Positions 53,461-62,675 are shown, counted from the stretch's first letter. The stretch is 64,000 bases of DNA from Aquimarina aquimarini (GCF_900299535.1 NZ_OMKE01000001.1:62751-126750), one strand, 5' to 3'. The notes: generated from the letters alone by a model not told the origin. Numbers and translations: made by a program.

Positions 53461-54366
53461 ATGAAAGTTTTAATTACAGGAGCTACTGGTTTGATAGGTC
53501 AAGAAATAGTAAGTCTTTGCCATCAAGCAAATTTTGATGTTAATTATCTTAGTACAAGTAAGCAGAAATTACAATCTTTAGTTAACTATAAAGGCTTTTA
53601 TTGGAATCCCAAAGAAAGAGAAATTGATACCAATTGTTTTCAAGGAGTAGAAGTGATTATAAATCTTGCTGGGGCAACAGTAGCAAAACGATGGACATCT
53701 TCTTATAAAAAAGAAATCTTAGAAAGCAGGATTCATACAACTTCTCTTATTCTAAAGACTTTACAAAATACAGCGCATAATGTTCGTCATATAATCTCGG
53801 CAAGTGCTATAGGGATTTACCCTGATTCTTTTCAGAATTATTATATGGAAGATAGTGATAAAAAAGATACAGGTTTTTTAGGAGAGATAGTTACACAATG
53901 GGAAAATGCCGTTATGCAATTTAAGACGATTGGGGTTGATGTAAGTATACTCCGTATTGGGTTAGTCTTATCAGAAAAAGGGGGAGCATTTCCAAAAATG
54001 GCAAAACCTATACAGTTGGGTCTGGGAGCTTTCTTTGGTCATGGTAAACAATGGCAGAGTTGGATACATGTAAAAGATCTTGCACGTATGTTTATGTTTA
54101 TAGCGCAAGAAAAATTAATAGGGGTTTATAATGCAGTATCTCCCAATCCTATTTCTAATAAAAAACTGACACGAGCAATCGCAAAAAAGTATAATAAAAA
54201 AATAGTAATGCCATCTATCCCCAGATTTATGATGAAATTAATGTTAGGAGAGATGTATATTTTGCTGTTTTCTAGTCAGCGTGTTTGTAGTGATAAGGTT
54301 ATGAATTCAGGTTTTTATTTTGAATTCGGCAGTATAACTCAAGCAATAGATGTTCTCGTAGAGTAA
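53461..54366 (+). CDS. TIGR01777-family NAD-dependent epimerase
   Basis: 301 residues, an extended short-chain-dehydrogenase fold. The N-terminal Rossmann loop is VLITGATGLIGQEIVSLC; the family pattern follows: YKGFYWNPKEREID, GVEVIINLAGATVAKRWTSSYKKEILESRIHTT, ISASAIGIYPDS (with Y in place of the usual catalytic Tyr context), VTQWENAV, LRIGLVLSEKGGAFPKM, and GKQWQSWIHVKDLARMFMF. The group includes YfcH. The substrate is not known. It is transcribed with or close after mnmD (85-nt gap) and ended by a strong terminator. Confidence 0.9.
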   Translation: MKVLITGATGLIGQEIVSLCHQANFDVNYLSTSKQKLQSLVNYKGFYWNPKEREIDTNCFQGVEVIINLAGATVAKRWTSSYKKEILESRIHTTSLILKTLQNTAHNVRHIISASAIGIYPDSFQNYYMEDSDKKDTGFLGEIVTQWENAVMQFKTIGVDVSILRIGLVLSEKGGAFPKMAKPIQLGLGAFFGHGKQWQSWIHVKDLARMFMFIAQEKLIGVYNAVSPNPISNKKLTRAIAKKYNKKIVMPSIPRFMMKLMLGEMYILLFSSQRVCSDKVMNSGFYFEFGSITQAIDVLVE

Positions 54367-54395
54367 TCATTATTTCTTCTTCTTGATTATTAAAT

Positions 54396-54431
54396 AAAAA
54401 AACCTGAATTTTATAAAATTCAGGTTTTTTT
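54396..54431. terminator. Bidirectional terminator
   Basis: A 16-bp stem (aaaaaacctgaatttt with its complement) lies between the convergent epimerase and YceI genes. Confidence 0.88.
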
Positions 54432-54454
54432 ATTTCTGCTATAAAGCTATATAC

Positions 54455-55129
54455 CTATGAATTAGGAGTTGCTTTTAAGCTTACTTTTAATTCGATATCA
54501 TCTTTTATAAACTTATCACCTAAGTTTTCAAAAACAGATTTAGAACCATAATTTACACCCCAATCTGTACGATTAATAGTAAATGCCTCTGTTGTTAAAG
54601 TGATTGCATTACCTTCAACAGATGTTGTAATAGGGAATGAAATATTTTTCTTGATACCTTTTAAAGTAAAGTTACCTTCAAGATATGTTTTTCCTTCTTT
54701 TTCTGTAATTCCTGTAATTTCAAAAGTAGCTTTAGGGTATTTGGCAACATTAAAGAAGTGATCTTCTTTTCCTTCACCTTCACCTTTAAGGTGGCCTTCT
54801 AATCCAGCTTTTTCATCACCTTCAAGATCAGTAACATTTATAGATGTCATATCAATAACAAAAGAGCCACTTTCTAATACACCTTCTTTTGCTGTAAGTG
54901 TTCCACTAGCTAGTTTTATGGTACCAGTATGTTTTTCTGTAGGTTTAAATCCAACCCAGTCTATAGAGCTTGATGCAGCATCTACAGTGTAAGTAACAGC
55001 TTCTACAGGAGCCTCTTTAACCTCTTCTGCAGAGGTAGCTTCTGTTTCGTTCTTTTTCTCTCCCTTGCAAGAGAAAGCAGATATTGCCAAAGCGGCAATA
55101 GCAAGTGCGCTGATAAATCTAATTTTCAT
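54455..55129 (-). CDS. YceI-family lipoprotein
   Basis: 224 residues. Lipobox AISAFSCKG places Cys21 as the mature N-terminus, followed by an acidic, glutamate-rich linker (ETEATSAEEVKEAPVEA). The YceI domain follows: SSIDWVGFKPTEKHTGTIKLASGTL, GSFVIDMTSINVTDLEGDEKAGLEGHLKGEG, FFNVAKYPKATFEITGI, GNFTLKGIKKNISFPIT, and FTINRTDWGVNYGS, an extended beta-barrel that binds polyisoprenoids or other lipids. It is divergent from grpE. Confidence 0.95.
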   Translation of the reverse strand: MKIRFISALAIAALAISAFSCKGEKKNETEATSAEEVKEAPVEAVTYTVDAASSSIDWVGFKPTEKHTGTIKLASGTLTAKEGVLESGSFVIDMTSINVTDLEGDEKAGLEGHLKGEGEGKEDHFFNVAKYPKATFEITGITEKEGKTYLEGNFTLKGIKKNISFPITTSVEGNAITLTTEAFTINRTDWGVNYGSKSVFENLGDKFIKDDIELKVSLKATPNS

Positions 55130-55246
55130 AAGTATTAGTTTTTTAATTTAAAAAATTAGGTCAAAAGTATTTTTTATAAAAAATAATACTCTTAAATATA
55201 TACTAAAAAATCCTGTGACATTATGACATTAATTCAAAAATGGCAG

Positions 55247-55254
55247 TACTTTTG
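55247..55254 (+). promoter_or_regulatory. -7 element of grpE
   Basis: TACTTTTG matches TAnnTTTG. The sequence tgtgacattatgacatt just upstream holds two gacatt units 9 nt apart and might be a heat-shock control site. Confidence 0.4.
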
Positions 55255-55293
55255 CAGATTCAAAACGAAAAGGTATAAAAAGGTACGAGTTAC

Positions 55294-55845
55294 ATGAGTA
55301 AGAAAAATAAAAAAACTGAAGATGTAAAAGATCAAGTAGAAGAGGTACTTGATACTACTGTTGAAGAGGCAGAAACAGAAACAGAAGAAGTAATAGATGC
55401 AGAAACACAACTCAAAGAAGAATTAGGAAAAGAAAAAGATAAGTTTTTAAGACTTTTTGCAGAGTTTGAAAACTATAAAAAACGAACTTCTAAGGAGAGG
55501 ATTGAGTTATTCAAGACAGCAAGTCAGGATGTTATACAGTCTATGTTACCTGTGTTAGATGATTTTGACAGAGCTCTAAAAGAAATAGAGAAATCAGAAG
55601 ATACAGCTTTGGTAGAAGGAGTAGGGTTGATTCATAATAAATTAAAAGAAGCATTAAAAAGTAAAGGGCTTGCTGAAGTAGAAGTATCAGCAGGAGATGT
55701 TTTTAACGCAGATAATCATGAAGCAATTACCCAGATTCCCGCACCAAGCGATGATCTAAAAGGTAAAATTGTAGACGTAATAGAAAAAGGATATACGCTA
55801 GGAGAAAAAGTAATACGTTTTCCAAAAGTAGTGACTGGTCAATAA
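55294..55845 (+). CDS. grpE: GrpE nucleotide exchange factor
   Basis: 183 residues. The N-terminal 45 residues are acidic and unstructured (VEEVLDTTVEEAETETEEVIDAE). A long helix follows (LRLFAEFENYKKRTSKERIELFKTASQDVIQSMLPVLDDFDRAL), then a four-helix bundle and the C-terminal beta-wing (DVFNADNHEAITQIPAPSDDLKGKIVDVIEKGYTLGEKVIRFPKVVTGQ). GrpE dimers release ADP from DnaK. The dnaJ gene starts 6 nt downstream; the pair is a normal chaperone operon. Confidence 0.97.
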   Translation: MSKKNKKTEDVKDQVEEVLDTTVEEAETETEEVIDAETQLKEELGKEKDKFLRLFAEFENYKKRTSKERIELFKTASQDVIQSMLPVLDDFDRALKEIEKSEDTALVEGVGLIHNKLKEALKSKGLAEVEVSAGDVFNADNHEAITQIPAPSDDLKGKIVDVIEKGYTLGEKVIRFPKVVTGQ

Positions 55846-55851
55846 AAAATT

Positions 55852-56964
55852 ATGAAAGAAGATTTTTACGACATATTAGGGATAAACAAAAACGCTACCG
55901 CAGCAGAGATAAAAAAAGCTTATCGAAAAAAAGCAATAGAATATCACCCAGATAAAAATCCAGATGATAAAACTGCTGAAGAAAAGTTTAAAAAAGCAGC
56001 TGAAGCTTATGAGATTTTGAGTGATCCTGATAAAAAAGCACGTTATGATCAATATGGTCATCAAGCTTTTGAAGGTGGCGGCTTTGGCGGAGGTGGCGGA
56101 GGTATGAATATGGATGACATATTCAGCCAGTTTGGTGATATTTTTGGTAGTGGTTTTGGCGGTGGCTTCGGTGGTTTTGGTGGCGGCGGACAACGTAGAT
56201 CCAAAGGAAGTAATCTTCGTATAAGAGTAAAACTTACGCTAGAAGAAATTGCAAATGGTGTTGAGAAAAAGATCAAAGTAAAACGTAAAATTCAGGCTCC
56301 AGGAACTACTTATAAAACCTGTACTACCTGTAATGGAGCTGGACAAGTTACCAGAATTACAAATACGATCTTAGGAAGAATGCAAACATCTTCACCTTGC
56401 CCAGCATGTAATGGAGCAGGACAAATTATAGATCAGAGACCATCAGATGCAGATGCACAAGGGTTGAAAATAGTTGAAGAAACAGTAAGTATCAAAATCC
56501 CTGCAGGAGTAGAAGATGGAATGCAACTCAAAGTATCTGGTAAAGGTAATGAAGCACCTGGTAATGGTATTGCAGGAGATCTTTTGGTAGCAATAGAAGA
56601 GCAGGAGCATGCTGAATTGCAAAGAGAGGGTAATAATTTACATTATGATTTGTACATAAGCTTTTCTGAAGCTGTTTTGGGCGCATCACGAGAGATTGAT
56701 ACAGTATCAGGTAAGGTGCGTATTAAGATTGAAGATGGAGTGCAAAGTGGTAAGATATTGAGATTGAGAGGAAAAGGAATTCCTAGTATTAATGGATATG
56801 GTAAAGGAGATCTTTTAGTACATGTAAATGTCTGGACACCAAAGACGTTGAGCAAAGAGCAACGCGAGTTTTTTGAAAAAATGGCAAAAGATGATCACTT
56901 TATACCTACTCCTGATAGTGGCGAAAAATCATTTTTTGAAAAAGTAAAAGATATGTTTTCTTAA
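55852..56964 (+). CDS. dnaJ: DnaJ co-chaperone with only one zinc site
   Basis: 370 residues. The J domain (residues 1-70) has the HPD motif in YHPDKNP that stimulates DnaK. A glycine-phenylalanine stretch follows, about 73-115 (GGGFGG units). The cysteine-rich region has two C-x-x-C-x-G-x-G repeats (CTTCNGAG, CPACNGAG), which form zinc site II. The outer repeats that make site I read IQAPGTTY and RPSDADAQG and have no cysteines. The C-terminal substrate domains are complete (IPAGVEDGMQLKVSGKGNEAPG ... GKILRLRGKGIPSINGYGKGDLLVHVNV). I think related flavobacteria share the loss; that needs an alignment. Confidence 0.95.
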   Translation: MKEDFYDILGINKNATAAEIKKAYRKKAIEYHPDKNPDDKTAEEKFKKAAEAYEILSDPDKKARYDQYGHQAFEGGGFGGGGGGMNMDDIFSQFGDIFGSGFGGGFGGFGGGGQRRSKGSNLRIRVKLTLEEIANGVEKKIKVKRKIQAPGTTYKTCTTCNGAGQVTRITNTILGRMQTSSPCPACNGAGQIIDQRPSDADAQGLKIVEETVSIKIPAGVEDGMQLKVSGKGNEAPGNGIAGDLLVAIEEQEHAELQREGNNLHYDLYISFSEAVLGASREIDTVSGKVRIKIEDGVQSGKILRLRGKGIPSINGYGKGDLLVHVNVWTPKTLSKEQREFFEKMAKDDHFIPTPDSGEKSFFEKVKDMFS

Positions 56965-57072
56965 AGAATGCGATCAAAAAGATCCTTTAAGAATCATTTA
57001 AACCTATTAACGTTTGATTAAGAAAAATTTGTATATTTGAGACATCACTAGCGCATTTAGTGATAATTTTTC

Positions 57073-57141
57073 TTTTTCATAGCAATTTTTTTCCCATCCT
57101 TAATACTTGTATTCAGGGTGGGTTTTGTTTTCTATGAAAAT
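57073..57141 (+). terminator. Extended hairpin after dnaJ
   Basis: An inner stem (cccatcct at 57093-57100 with agggtggg at 57115-57122) is followed by ttttgtttt, and an outer stem (ttttcatag at 57074-57082 with ctatgaaaa at 57132-57140) encloses it. It acts as a terminator for grpE-dnaJ, or is a small structured RNA. The rest of the 56965-57283 region shows no gene. Confidence 0.55.
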
Positions 57142-57283
57142 GCTATTTATAACATTAGACTAATAAGAAACCATTAACTATACGTCATTTTATCTCATTA
57201 ATTTATGTCATAATTAGCATAAGTATTTAACTTTTCGTATCATTCGAGTCTTATATAAACTACAACTTACATTTTTATTATTT

Positions 57284-58213
57284 ATGGCTAATCTTTTAGA
57301 GGTACAACAAGCTACAAAGCGATTTGGAACCTTTACAGCATTAAACAATGTGTCAATACAAGTACCAAAAGGAAGCATTTTTGGATTACTAGGTCCTAAT
57401 GGAGCAGGTAAAACGACATTAATCAGAATCATTAATCAAATTACATTACCAGATGAAGGAAATGTGCTTCTGGATAATGAACCACTACAACCGCATCATG
57501 TTAAAGATATAGGGTACTTGCCAGAAGAGAGAGGCTTGTATAAATCTATGAAGGTAGGAGAACAAGCATTATACCTTGCACAGCTCAAAGGGTTGAGTAA
57601 AACAGAAGCAAAAGAGCGTCTAAAATATTGGTTTGATAAATTTGATATTACACACTGGTGGGACAAAAAAATACAAGAACTCTCTAAAGGGATGGCTCAA
57701 AAAGTACAATTTATTGTTACCGTACTTCATAGACCAAAACTATTGATATTTGATGAGCCATTTAGTGGTTTTGACCCTATCAACGCAAATGTGATCAAAG
57801 ATGAAATATTACAGCTACAAGAAGAAGGAGCAACTGTTATATTCTCTACACATCGTATGGAAAGTGTAGAGGAGTTATGTGATCATATTGCACTCATTCA
57901 TAAATCAAAGAAAATACTAGAAGGAAAAGTAACAGATATAAAGAAAGCATATAAAACCAATACTTTTGAGGTTGGTTTACTGGCAGATAATTCCATGCAA
58001 GTATATGCTGAATTGCAAGATAAATTTAAGGTAGTGCCTGCAGATTTTAAAACAATAGATGATCAACTTAAGATGAAGATAACATTGGATAATAATCTAT
58101 CTTCAAATGAATTATTACAATACCTGTCAAATAAAGGTCAGGTCATGAGATTTAATGAAGTAATCCCAGGAGTTAACGAGATATTTATAAAAACTATTAC
58201 AGATAATGAGTAA
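57284..58213 (+). CDS. ABC transporter ATP-binding protein (NatA-like)
   Basis: 309 residues. Walker A is GLLGPNGAGKTTLIR near residue 39, the signature motif is ELSKGMAQKVQ, Walker B is LLIFDEPFSGFDP and the switch His is in FSTHRME. The C-terminal 90 residues (TNTFEVGLLADNSMQVYAELQDKF ...) are an extra domain as in NatA- and YhaQ-type exporters, often of DUF4162. It overlaps the permease gene by 8 nt. The complex is probably a sodium, drug or antimicrobial exporter; the substrate cannot be read. Confidence 0.94.
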   Translation: MANLLEVQQATKRFGTFTALNNVSIQVPKGSIFGLLGPNGAGKTTLIRIINQITLPDEGNVLLDNEPLQPHHVKDIGYLPEERGLYKSMKVGEQALYLAQLKGLSKTEAKERLKYWFDKFDITHWWDKKIQELSKGMAQKVQFIVTVLHRPKLLIFDEPFSGFDPINANVIKDEILQLQEEGATVIFSTHRMESVEELCDHIALIHKSKKILEGKVTDIKKAYKTNTFEVGLLADNSMQVYAELQDKFKVVPADFKTIDDQLKMKITLDNNLSSNELLQYLSNKGQVMRFNEVIPGVNEIFIKTITDNE

Positions 58214-59516
58214 CCTTAAATTAATAATCAAACGAGAATTCATAGCGCGTGTTCGTAATAAGACATTTGTGGTTATGACTTTTCTTAGTCCTTTGATCAT
58301 GGTAGCTATGGTTTCTTTAATAGCTTGGCTAGCGACACTTAATAATGATGAGGTCCGAAAATTGGCATTTTTTGATGAAACAGGATTGTTTAAGAATGAT
58401 TTTAAAGATTCAGATGCTATTAATTATATTGATTACAGTCTTCTTACTCTCAATGATGCAAAAGATTCTGTAGTACTAAAAAAATTGGATGGGTTATTGT
58501 ATATACCTGAGAGCAGTACAAATAGTGGACAAGGTTTACCTATACAATTTTATTCTGATGAAGCACCAAGTATATCTACTCTCAATACAATAGAGTCGAT
58601 TATAACTACAAAATTAACGAATCAGAATTTTATAGAGAAGGGGTTGGATATTGAAGCGATAGAAAACTCTAGAGCAAAAGTAGAAATCCAGTTAGAAAAC
58701 TTCTCAGGAGAGAAAACATCAAAAATGTCTAGTTATATCAAAATGATTTTTGGTGGTGCTGCAGGGTATTTTTTAATGATGTTTATCATTATATACGGTA
58801 ATATGGTAATGCGTTCTGTAATAGAAGAAAAATCAAATCGTATTATAGAAATTATTATCTCTTCTGTAAAACCTTTACAATTAATGATGGGGAAAATCCT
58901 AGGAACATCCTTTGCAGGGATTCTTCAGTTTGCTATCTGGGTAATTTTAGGAGGGGTTCTAATGTTTATAGCTGGTATTTTTATTGATTTAGATGTAGAT
59001 CCTAATAATATGCAAGAAGCACTGAAATTATTAGAAAAAAATCAAGGAGGAATAGTCGCAAATGCAACAGAAATTTTATTTGAACTAAAAAAACTTCCTC
59101 TATTAACATTATTACTATCGTTTTTGATTTACTTTATTGGTGGATACTTTTTATACAGCTCTATTTATGCGGCTATTGGAGCGGCAGTAGATAGTGAAAC
59201 CGATTCACAGCAATTTATGTTGCCTATCATTTTGCCATTGATGTTAGGAATCTATGTAGGTTTTTTCTCAGTTATAGAAAACCCTCATGGCACTGTAGCA
59301 ACAGTGTTTTCTATGATACCACTTACTTCTCCTATAGTAATGCTAATGCGTATCCCTTTTGGAGTTCACTGGTGGGAAGTTTTGATTTCGATGCTACTGT
59401 TGATAGGAAGTATTATCTTTATAACATGGCTGGCAGGAAGAATATATAGAGTAGGAATACTTATGTATGGTAAAAAACCAACCTATAAAGAGTTATTTAA
59501 ATGGATGAAATATTAA
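58206..59516 (+). CDS. ABC-2 type permease (NatB/YhaP-like)
   Basis: 436 residues. It begins with the helix KLIIKREFIARVRNKTFVVMTFLSPLIMVAMVSLIAWLA, typical of NatB-type permeases. A large external domain (residues about 50-175) follows, and five further membrane helices fill the C-terminal half, including EEKSNRIIEIIISSVKPLQLMMGKILGTSFAGILQF and SFLIYFIGGYFLYSSIYAAIGAAVDSETDSQQFMLPIILPLML. It pairs with the upstream ATPase through an 8-nt overlap and ends 4 nt before the MscS gene. Confidence 0.92.
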   Translation: MSNLKLIIKREFIARVRNKTFVVMTFLSPLIMVAMVSLIAWLATLNNDEVRKLAFFDETGLFKNDFKDSDAINYIDYSLLTLNDAKDSVVLKKLDGLLYIPESSTNSGQGLPIQFYSDEAPSISTLNTIESIITTKLTNQNFIEKGLDIEAIENSRAKVEIQLENFSGEKTSKMSSYIKMIFGGAAGYFLMMFIIIYGNMVMRSVIEEKSNRIIEIIISSVKPLQLMMGKILGTSFAGILQFAIWVILGGVLMFIAGIFIDLDVDPNNMQEALKLLEKNQGGIVANATEILFELKKLPLLTLLLSFLIYFIGGYFLYSSIYAAIGAAVDSETDSQQFMLPIILPLMLGIYVGFFSVIENPHGTVATVFSMIPLTSPIVMLMRIPFGVHWWEVLISMLLLIGSIIFITWLAGRIYRVGILMYGKKPTYKELFKWMKY

Positions 59517-59520
59517 AATA

Positions 59521-60408
59521 ATGCAAGAAGATATTACAGATCATGTAAAAGAGGTGATTCCTAAAAATATATGGAACATGATGCAGGAGTTTTTGAATTT
59601 CGAAATTTTTCATTTCGGAACAGAAGAACATCCTTTTATACTTACTGTAGGATTATTACTTTTTGTAATTATTGTATTTATAATAACATCGGTTATTCTC
59701 AAAATTACCAAAAGGTTTTTTACCCGTAGAATGAAAAGACAAGATCGGTTGAAGTTTGAATCTGTCTTTTCTTTTTCAAAATATTTCGTGTATTTGATTG
59801 TTATTTTTTTTGCCCTTGATGGTATTGGATTTAATATTACAGGAATGTTTGCAGCTTCTGCGGCCTTATTAGTAGGTGTTGGATTAGCACTACAAACATT
59901 TATTCAAGATATTTTTTCGGGAGTAATTATTTTTATAGACCAAACTGTTGATGTTGGAGATATTATCGAGTTAGAAGGTAAAGTAGGGCGAGTAGAAGAA
60001 ATAAAACTCAGGACTACCAGAGCTGTAACAATAGATAATAAGGTTTTGATCATCCCTAATCATAAATATATGTCCTCTTCTTTATACAATTGGACACAGA
60101 ATGGAACTCTAACCAGAGAATCAGTTTCTGTTGGGGTTGCATATGGTAGTGATACTCAATTGGTCAAAGATTTGTTGACAAAAGCAGCCTTATCTAGTCC
60201 CAATGTTCTAAAAGAACCTCCTCCATTGGTTCTGTTTACAGATTTTGCAGATAGCTCATTGAATTTTCAAATAATGTTTACTATTAATAACAGTTTTTTG
60301 GCAGGAGTGCCTAAAAGTGAAATAAGATTTGAAATAGATCGTTTATTCAGAGAGCATAATATAAATATTCCTTTCCCACAGCGAGAAGTTACTATTACAA
60401 AAGAATGA
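59521..60408 (+). CDS. MscS-type mechanosensitive ion channel
   Basis: 295 residues with three N-terminal membrane helices. The pore helix carries the glycine/alanine pattern MFAASAALLVGVGLALQTFIQDIFSGVIIF, then IDQTVDVGDIIELEGKVGRVEEIKLRTTRAVTIDNKVLIIPNHKYMSSSLYNW, the MscS beta domain, and the C-terminal alpha/beta domain (LVKDLLTKAA ... FEIDRLFREHNINIPFPQRE). It opens under membrane tension to release solutes in hypo-osmotic shock. It is embedded in the ABC-exporter operon, with 4-nt spacing upstream. Confidence 0.95.
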   Translation: MQEDITDHVKEVIPKNIWNMMQEFLNFEIFHFGTEEHPFILTVGLLLFVIIVFIITSVILKITKRFFTRRMKRQDRLKFESVFSFSKYFVYLIVIFFALDGIGFNITGMFAASAALLVGVGLALQTFIQDIFSGVIIFIDQTVDVGDIIELEGKVGRVEEIKLRTTRAVTIDNKVLIIPNHKYMSSSLYNWTQNGTLTRESVSVGVAYGSDTQLVKDLLTKAALSSPNVLKEPPPLVLFTDFADSSLNFQIMFTINNSFLAGVPKSEIRFEIDRLFREHNINIPFPQREVTITKE

Positions 60409-60433
60409 TAAAAAGGATACAGATGCTACAAAA

Positions 60434-61333
60434 ATGATAAAAAACCTTCTGCTTTTTATATGTGTGTTTTTATGCTGTTGTAAGGCGATGCGATGTCAAG
60501 GTACTAATTTGGCAAGAATAGAATATACGTATATTCCACAGGCGCAAAGTGATAATGTATATAGTAGATTCAGGATTTCTGCAAATTACCCTATAAAAAT
60601 GGACGATAAAGGAACCTACTTTGTGATCAGTCCGCAGTATAGATTTAATAATTTACAAATAAAGGATGCGCTGCTATTCAATACGCAAGAAGAGATCAAT
60701 AACTTTCATACTGCGGGTATTGAATTAGGGTATACTTTTAAGATGAAGAACAACTGGCGATTTGGTGCCAAGGCAGGAGTAGGAATCTCATCTAATTTTG
60801 AAGAGTCGGGGGTAAAAAGTGATGATTTTAGATATACGGGATCTGTATATTTTGTAAAGAGTTACAAAAATAAGGACACCCCAAAAACAGCAGGTTTGGT
60901 TATAGGGCTAAAATATACAACTCCTGCAAGTCTCAACTTCCCGTTACCAATCATTAACTATTTTAAAAGATTTCATCCTAGTTGGTCATATTCTATAGGT
61001 ACACCCAAAACAAGTATAAAATATTTTTTTAATGAAAAAAATACACTTCAAGCATTTGTAGGATTAGATCGTTTTTATGGTAATTTGCAAAGTAATAGAG
61101 TGTTTACAGATGCGAATGGGAATAATAAGATAGCAGAAAATGCATCAATGCTTACTTTTTTGGGAGCATTAGGATATGAATATTATTTTACGGAACACTT
61201 ATTGTTCTACACCTATGCAGGATATACATTAAGTAATGAAATTCGCTTAAGAGATAAGAATCAAAATGATGTATTACGTATAAATGATAAGAATACATTT
61301 TATTTGCGAAGCGGAATAAAACTAAAAATATAA
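60434..61333 (+). CDS. DUF6268-like outer-membrane beta-barrel protein
   Basis: 299 residues. The signal peptide is unusual, with three consecutive cysteines (FICVFLCCCKAMRCQG), so lipoprotein processing is possible. The mature chain opens NLARIEYTYIPQAQSDNVYSRFRISANYPIKM, the start pattern that I associate with DUF6268, and continues as barrel strands (NTLQAFVGLDRFYGNLQSN, LTFLGALGYEYYFTEHLLFYTYAGYTLSNEIRL) with a final NTFYLRSGIKLKI strand. It overlaps the next gene by 1 nt (TAATG), so translation is coupled. The function is unknown. Confidence 0.75.
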   Translation: MIKNLLLFICVFLCCCKAMRCQGTNLARIEYTYIPQAQSDNVYSRFRISANYPIKMDDKGTYFVISPQYRFNNLQIKDALLFNTQEEINNFHTAGIELGYTFKMKNNWRFGAKAGVGISSNFEESGVKSDDFRYTGSVYFVKSYKNKDTPKTAGLVIGLKYTTPASLNFPLPIINYFKRFHPSWSYSIGTPKTSIKYFFNEKNTLQAFVGLDRFYGNLQSNRVFTDANGNNKIAENASMLTFLGALGYEYYFTEHLLFYTYAGYTLSNEIRLRDKNQNDVLRINDKNTFYLRSGIKLKI

Positions 61334-62496
61334 TGGCAAAAATATTAGTAATTGAAGACGAAGCGGCAATTCGAAGAGTTCTTGTGAAAATTTTATCTGA
61401 AGAAAATAATGAATATGAAGTATTTGAAGCAGAAGACGGACTTGCTGGAATAGAAAAAATAAAAAAAGAGGATTACGATCTAGTTCTTTGTGATATCAAA
61501 ATGCCAAAGATGGATGGAGTAGAAGTACTAGAAGCTGTAAAAAAGATAAAACCAGAAATTCCTATGGTTATGATCTCTGGTCACGGTGATCTTAATACAG
61601 CGGTAAATACAATGCGATTAGGAGCTTTTGATTATATCTCTAAACCACCTGATTTAAATAGATTACTCAATACAGTACGTAATGCTCTTGACCGTAAAGA
61701 ATTGGTGGTAGAGAATAAGATGCTGAAGAAAAAAGTCTCTAAGAACTATGAAATGATAGGGAAGTCTTCAGCGATTTCTGATATTAAAAATATAATCGAA
61801 AAAGTCTCTGCTACAGATGCAAGAGTTTTGATTACTGGGCCTAATGGAACAGGTAAAGAGCTAGTAGCACATTGGATTCACCAAAAGAGTGATCGCGCAA
61901 AAGGACCAATGATAGAAGTAAACTGTGCTGCAATACCAGGAGAATTAATAGAAAGTGAACTTTTTGGACATGTCAAAGGAGCTTTTACCTCTGCAAATAA
62001 AGATCGTGCTGGTAAATTTGAAGCAGCCAATGGCGGAACTATATTTCTGGATGAAATAGGAGATATGAGTCTTTCTGCACAAGCAAAAGTGCTTAGAGCC
62101 TTGCAAGAAAATAAAATTCAGCGCGTAGGTAGTGATAAAGATATAAAGGTAAATGTGCGTGTAGTTGCTGCTACAAATAAAGATCTGAAAAAAGAGATCG
62201 CAGAGAATAGATTTAGAGAAGATTTGTATCATAGACTAGCAGTGATTTTGATAAAAGTCCCTGCCCTAAATGATAGAAGAGAAGATATTCCTTTACTAGT
62301 AGAATATTTTGCAAAAAAAATATCAAAAGAGCAAGGATCTCCTATTAAAAAGTTTTCTGATAAAGCGATAAAACAATTACAGCAATATGATTGGACAGGT
62401 AATATTAGAGAGTTACGTAACGTTGTAGAGCGTTTGATCATTCTTGGTGGTAAAGAAGTAAGTGAAGAAGATGTAAAATTATTTGCAGCTAAGTAA
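61333..62496 (+). CDS. Sigma-54-type response regulator without a DNA-binding domain
   Basis: 387 residues. The receiver domain (residues 1-120) has Glu8-Asp9-Glu10, Asp54 (LVLCDIKMPKMDG) and Lys in DYISKPPDL. The AAA+ domain (about 140-380) has Walker A GPNGTGKE, the loop GHVKGAFTSANKDRAGKFEAANGG, Walker B GTIFLDEIGD and the arginine region RFREDLYHRLAVI. The sigma-54-contact loop reads GAFTSA instead of GAFTGA. The chain ends right after NIRELRNVVERLIIL, where a Fis-type HTH would normally follow. It may act without site-specific DNA binding or pair with another protein. No kinase gene is adjacent. Confidence 0.9.
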   Translation: MAKILVIEDEAAIRRVLVKILSEENNEYEVFEAEDGLAGIEKIKKEDYDLVLCDIKMPKMDGVEVLEAVKKIKPEIPMVMISGHGDLNTAVNTMRLGAFDYISKPPDLNRLLNTVRNALDRKELVVENKMLKKKVSKNYEMIGKSSAISDIKNIIEKVSATDARVLITGPNGTGKELVAHWIHQKSDRAKGPMIEVNCAAIPGELIESELFGHVKGAFTSANKDRAGKFEAANGGTIFLDEIGDMSLSAQAKVLRALQENKIQRVGSDKDIKVNVRVVAATNKDLKKEIAENRFREDLYHRLAVILIKVPALNDRREDIPLLVEYFAKKISKEQGSPIKKFSDKAIKQLQQYDWTGNIRELRNVVERLIILGGKEVSEEDVKLFAAK

Positions 62497-62522
62497 CTAT
62501 TAGTTATTCGATAGTTTTTTTG
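62495..62522 (+). terminator. Weak terminator after the sigma-54 regulator
   Basis: aactat/atagtt stem of 6 bp with a 10-nt loop, followed by a run of T residues. Confidence 0.5.
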
Positions 62523-62675
62523 ATATTAAAAAGGGAACTCTTAATCTATTAAAAAAATAAATTGGTATAATTAGCGTATGATCACCTTAAATTCTAAACT
62601 TTGAATCAATAATTAATTATTGATTGTAATTAATTTATCTTATTGAACGACCAAGATAGATATGCCTGTAAATAA

